Position numbers and translations under genes: made by a program. Below are positions 21,159 through 23,383 of a stretch of 23,383 bases of DNA, piece by piece. This stretch comes from a virus. The stretch covers positions 1 to 23,383 of IMG/VR virus record IMGVR_UViG_3300042879_003734. One strand, written 5' to 3'. Each line of letters starts with the position of its first letter. Within the stretch, counting starts at the first letter, position 1. Below the pieces are notes generated by a model. That model was not told the DNA's origin. It was given only the letters and a program-made list of their open reading frames with translations, and ran no database searches.

Positions 21159-21767
21159 ATGGAATTATTAGCCCTCATAGATTATACAAAATTTTTAGAA
21201 ACTATTTCCATTATTATTGCAGCTGGAGTAGGAGTAATATGGGGAGTGATAAAATTTTGGCAAACAAAACCAAGAAGTGATAATTTTTTAAGCATTCATA
21301 ACGAAATCCACGAATTACTGACAGAACTTAGAGTTATTACAAAATCAATGAGAGCAAGCATAATTCAATTCCATAATGGTGAATATACCATGGATGGAAT
21401 TTCTATGCGTAAATTTTCTGTTACACACGAATCCACACATAAAGGTTATACATCTCAAGTTAATAAATTAAAATCTAGTCTTTGTTCTATGTTCATTCCT
21501 CTGTTAAATCATGTTGTGGATAATAAAAATTTAATTTATTCGACTTCAGCACTTTCTGAAAGTTTTGTAAAATCATTTTTTGAGGATGAAAATATTTGTA
21601 ATTATGCATGTCTTCCCATAAAAAATAAAGGAACAAACGTAGGATTTATTTTAATTCAATGGCATGATGATTTTGGTCCAAAGAATGAAGAGCATGATGT
21701 TTACATGAAACATTTTGATTCCATAAGAGATTCGGTACAAATTCAACTTTCACAACAAAGAAACTGA
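21159..21767 (+). CDS. Membrane-anchored GAF-like phage protein, 202 aa
   Basis: Residues ~12-34 form one hydrophobic transmembrane helix. A helical linker follows, then a domain with RASIIQFHNGEYTMDGISM and KFSVTHEST (about 66-92), which recurs in phage and bacterial GAF-like sensor domains, with further beta strands to the C-terminus. Topology would place most of the protein in the cytoplasm. It starts a rightward unit with a late core and Shine-Dalgarno, and its stop is followed 7 nt later by the next ATG. A role in lysis timing, envelope attachment or superinfection control is possible but not shown. I do not know the function. Confidence 0.75.
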   Translation: MELLALIDYTKFLETISIIIAAGVGVIWGVIKFWQTKPRSDNFLSIHNEIHELLTELRVITKSMRASIIQFHNGEYTMDGISMRKFSVTHESTHKGYTSQVNKLKSSLCSMFIPLLNHVVDNKNLIYSTSALSESFVKSFFEDENICNYACLPIKNKGTNVGFILIQWHDDFGPKNEEHDVYMKHFDSIRDSVQIQLSQQRN

Positions 21768-21774
21768 GGTAAAT

Positions 21775-22209
21775 ATGCCAACGGAACTAATATCATTGCT
21801 TGGAGGAGGACTAACAGGATTTCTCTTCCGCTATTGGGCACAAAGAGCCCAAGATCAAAAAGAAATGTTTAAGATGGCAATAGAGGCCAACAAACAAACA
21901 ACAGATAACCAAGATAAAGCAGCACAAAGAGTGCCACTAGACGTAGGCAAGGGAGTAAGACAGCTAATAGTCTTAGCATGCCTTTTTGCAGTAGTTGCAG
22001 CTCCATTTGTTCTTCCTTTCTTTGGAATTTCAACCTTTGCTGAATTTACTCAGAAGCAACCTGAAGGATTCTTTGGTTTAATCCCAGAAACAACTCGTAA
22101 ATATTTTGTAGAAATTCCGGGATATTTATTCGCTGAAGAGAATCGTCAAGTTCTACTGGCCGTGGTCGGATTTTACTTTGGTACAGCCACAGGAGGAAAT
22201 AAATCATGA
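21775..22209 (+). CDS. Small multi-TM membrane protein, holin-like size, 144 aa
   Basis: Hydrophobic segments occur at about 6-22 (Gly-rich, amphipathic), 63-85 (IVLACLFAVVAAPFVLPFFG) and 123-141 (VLLAVVGFYFGTATGG), separated by a charged helix (26-62). GAGG lies 5 nt before the ATG. The size and layout resemble holins and a membrane protein I recall from marine T4-like phages. With a lipoprotein gene next, it may be part of a lysis cassette, but no endolysin is present in the window. Its stop overlaps the lipoprotein start (ATGA). Confidence 0.7.
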   Translation: MPTELISLLGGGLTGFLFRYWAQRAQDQKEMFKMAIEANKQTTDNQDKAAQRVPLDVGKGVRQLIVLACLFAVVAAPFVLPFFGISTFAEFTQKQPEGFFGLIPETTRKYFVEIPGYLFAEENRQVLLAVVGFYFGTATGGNKS

Positions 22210-22472
22210 AATATCTTTTACCACTACTGTTACTAGCCTCTTGTACAAGCCCTCAAATCATTTCACCGTTAGACAAAAAGGGAAACCCAATTCATAGCGT
22301 CCTTAAAGAACCATTCTTTGGAGCACCAAGTCAAGCTTCAGAATGGAGCTTTTGGTATGTAATAATTTGTGTAGTCACACTTTGGCTAGTTTGGAAAGAA
22401 TTTAAATCAATAAAATGGCCAAAGAAAAAATCAGACGATACCAGTACTCCCAAACCCACCGATCCTATTTGA
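22206..22472 (+). CDS. Small lipoprotein with a transmembrane helix, 88 aa
   Basis: A short signal sequence (MKYLLPLLLLASC) ends in a lipobox with the lipid-bearing Cys at position 13. After a polar segment, a second hydrophobic helix (about 45-66, WSFWYVIICVVTLWLVW) is followed by a Lys/Pro/Thr-rich tail. GGAGG lies 9 nt before the ATG, within the end of the preceding gene. Lipid anchoring plus a second membrane segment suggests an envelope-spanning or spanin-related role (inference). It converges on the dUTPase gene with a 42-nt overlap of coding sequences. Confidence 0.75.
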   Translation: MKYLLPLLLLASCTSPQIISPLDKKGNPIHSVLKEPFFGAPSQASEWSFWYVIICVVTLWLVWKEFKSIKWPKKKSDDTSTPKPTDPI

Positions 22473-22946
22473 CTTTTGTGATGGTTCGTAAATAGTTTCT
22501 TCTATTTCAGCCTGCTCGTACTTTACAACTTCTCCCTGAGCAATTCTATCTCCATGATAAATTTTTATCATTTGGTCAGTTGTATTGAGCATAATTAACT
22601 TAGTTTCATTAACATAATCCTCATCAATTACACCCTCACAATTAGCAAGAATAAGTCCATATTTCAATGCTACACCAGAACGAGGATGTAAACGAATAGA
22701 ATAGCCTTCTGGAATATCAAAAATCAATCCAGTGCGGATCAATGCTCTTTCCGAGGGAGCAAGAGCAATAAAGTGTTTCCCGTTTTCGCTATCAAAATTA
22801 GTCTTAATTTGAGATTTTTCTTTACCATTAAAAAGAGTAATGTCCTCTTTATCAATGAATGCTGATAAATCAAAGCAAGCTGCTTTTCTTGTTTGATAAT
22901 TGGGAAGTTCTGCTGATGGTTCTACTTTATATACTTTTAGGATCAT
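22431..22946 (-). CDS. dut: Deoxyuridine triphosphatase (trimeric dUTPase), 171 aa
   Basis: All five dUTPase motifs are present in order: FDLSA (I), PRSGVALKYGL (II), CEGVIDEDY with the catalytic Asp (III), GDRIAQ (IV) and the glycine-rich RIGGFGSTG tail (V). It hydrolyses dUTP to dUMP, keeping uracil out of DNA and feeding ThyX. The ATG at 22946 is preferred over an in-frame TTG at 22964, because the latter lies within the promoter; the -10 ends 6 nt before the ATG. Motif V is encoded in the 42 nt shared with the convergent lipoprotein gene. Confidence 0.95.
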   Translation of the reverse strand: MILKVYKVEPSAELPNYQTRKAACFDLSAFIDKEDITLFNGKEKSQIKTNFDSENGKHFIALAPSERALIRTGLIFDIPEGYSIRLHPRSGVALKYGLILANCEGVIDEDYVNETKLIMLNTTDQMIKIYHGDRIAQGEVVKYEQAEIEETIYEPSQKSNRIGGFGSTGIV

Positions 22947-22952
22947 ATTTAA

Positions 22953-22980
22953 ATTATACCACAAAATTAAAATATGTCAA
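22953..22980 (-). promoter_or_regulatory. Sigma70-like early promoter of dut
   Basis: A consensus -35 TTGACA (22980-22975), a 16-bp spacer and an extended -10 TGGTATAAT (TATAAT at 22958-22953) read leftward. The predicted start coincides with the A of the ATG at 22946, giving a fully leaderless message. The -35 includes the stop codon of the preceding 107-aa gene. Confidence 0.75.
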
Positions 22981-23300
22981 GTAATTTCAAGCACAGAAAC
23001 AAATGCATGGACATATCCAGTATACCCTGCAGTTGCCCTAAGTGTATTATTGGCTTCTAATACTACTGGAGCATCTAAAGCTTGCAAAGTTGTAGACACA
23101 GGTATTGCAGCATTTGTTATTAAAGAATATGCGGTAGAGCCTTTAACAGCCTCTAGAGTAACAAGTACACCACCACCTGCTTGTATATTACTTAAATTTA
23201 CACTATTAATAATAGCAGTCCCGGAACACAATCCCGGATAAATTGTGGTTGCGGCGGTTGTTCCTAAAATTGTTCCAAAACTTTTATATGTCTCTGGCAT
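22977..23300 (-). CDS. Small virion-type beta-sheet protein, 107 aa
   Basis: The sequence is a series of short beta strands rich in Thr, Ala, Val and Gly, with repeated patterns such as TTIYPG, AIINSVNLSN, VSTTLQALDAPVVLEANNTL and FVSVLEIT. This matches a very common small protein of marine tailed phages, thought to be a virion decoration or tail-associated protein with a jelly-roll-like fold (recalled, not searched). AAGGA lies 8 nt before the ATG. It follows another minus-strand gene and lies upstream of dut, whose promoter begins in its stop codon. Confidence 0.75.
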   Translation of the reverse strand: MPETYKSFGTILGTTAATTIYPGLCSGTAIINSVNLSNIQAGGGVLVTLEAVKGSTAYSLITNAAIPVSTTLQALDAPVVLEANNTLRATAGYTGYVHAFVSVLEIT

Positions 23301-23311
23301 AATATAATTCC

Positions 23312-23383
23312 TTAAAAATTAAACTCGTTTGAAGATTCTTCTTGGTTTGGTAATTGTATTCCAAAAAAATTTGCTGCACTTTC
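23312..23383 (-). CDS. C-terminal end of an unidentified protein (partial)
   Basis: An open minus-strand frame runs from the window edge to a TAA at 23314-23312. It encodes 23 residues (ESAANFFGIQL, then PNQEESSNEFNF). It is co-oriented with, and 11 nt upstream of, the 107-aa virion-type gene, so it is probably another late gene. Too little is visible to identify it. Confidence 0.5.
   Translation of the reverse strand, partial: ESAANFFGIQLPNQEESSNEFNF

Overview
This window is a densely coding, AT-rich piece of a T4-like tailed-phage (myovirus-type) genome. Three things support this: a family B DNA polymerase, UvsX recombinase, gp41-type helicase and gp61-type primase in T4-like replisome order; T4-type late promoter cores (TATAAATA and close variants) at the starts of virion, recombination and membrane genes; and almost no non-coding DNA. 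No rRNA, tRNA, integrase, insertion sequence or CRISPR was seen, so nothing suggests a prophage. The host cannot be named. A lipoprotein with a lipobox points to a Gram-negative-type envelope, and a cobalamin-dependent ribonucleotide reductase implies a host that makes or imports B12. The gene set resembles marine T4-like phages (inference from memory of such genomes, not from a search).

Layout. (1) 1-4711, minus strand: five co-oriented genes of virion or unknown type, namely a 792-aa protein with an HNH-like C-terminus, a 407-aa Cys/Lys-rich modular protein, and 175-aa, 145-aa and truncated proteins. (2) 4730-6014, minus: RecB/MGME1-like PD-(D/E)XK exonuclease and a nuclease-less NUMOD-like DNA-binding protein, under a sigma70-like promoter. 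(3) 6053-9146, minus: a 64-aa protein and a 977-aa Ala/Pro/Thr-rich, largely disordered protein. (4) 9181-10546, plus: a 62-aa conserved protein, an HNH endonuclease, an FmdB-like zinc ribbon and a 127-aa unknown. (5) 10530-11090, minus: RuvC-like resolvase. (6) 11110-21090, minus: a long replication and nucleotide operon read from right to left: Nmad1/DUF1599 protein, DNA polymerase, coiled-coil 87-aa protein, UvsX, 125-aa acidic protein, gp41 helicase, gp61 primase, 75-aa acidic protein, ThyX, class II RNR and a small HNH protein. (7) 21159-22472, plus: a membrane cassette (TM plus GAF-like protein, multi-TM protein, lipoprotein), possibly lysis or envelope related. (8) 22431-22946, minus: dUTPase. 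(9) 22977-23383, minus: a small virion-type protein and the tail end of another gene.

How it works together. The replisome core is coupled to dNTP supply (B12-dependent RNR, ThyX, dUTPase), recombination (UvsX, exonuclease, RuvC-like resolvase) and late functions. Two promoter classes can be read directly: sigma70-like (TTGACA-like / 16-17 bp / TATAAT) before pol, exonuclease, dUTPase and the Nmad1 gene, and T4-late-like before virion, resolvase and membrane genes.

The most striking observation is that at four early and five late promoters the -10 or late core lies only 5-9 nt from the ATG, giving predicted leaders of 0-4 nt with no Shine-Dalgarno. Most genes inside operons instead have clear Shine-Dalgarno sites or stop/start overlaps. 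The phage therefore appears to use leaderless mRNAs for the first gene of most transcription units.
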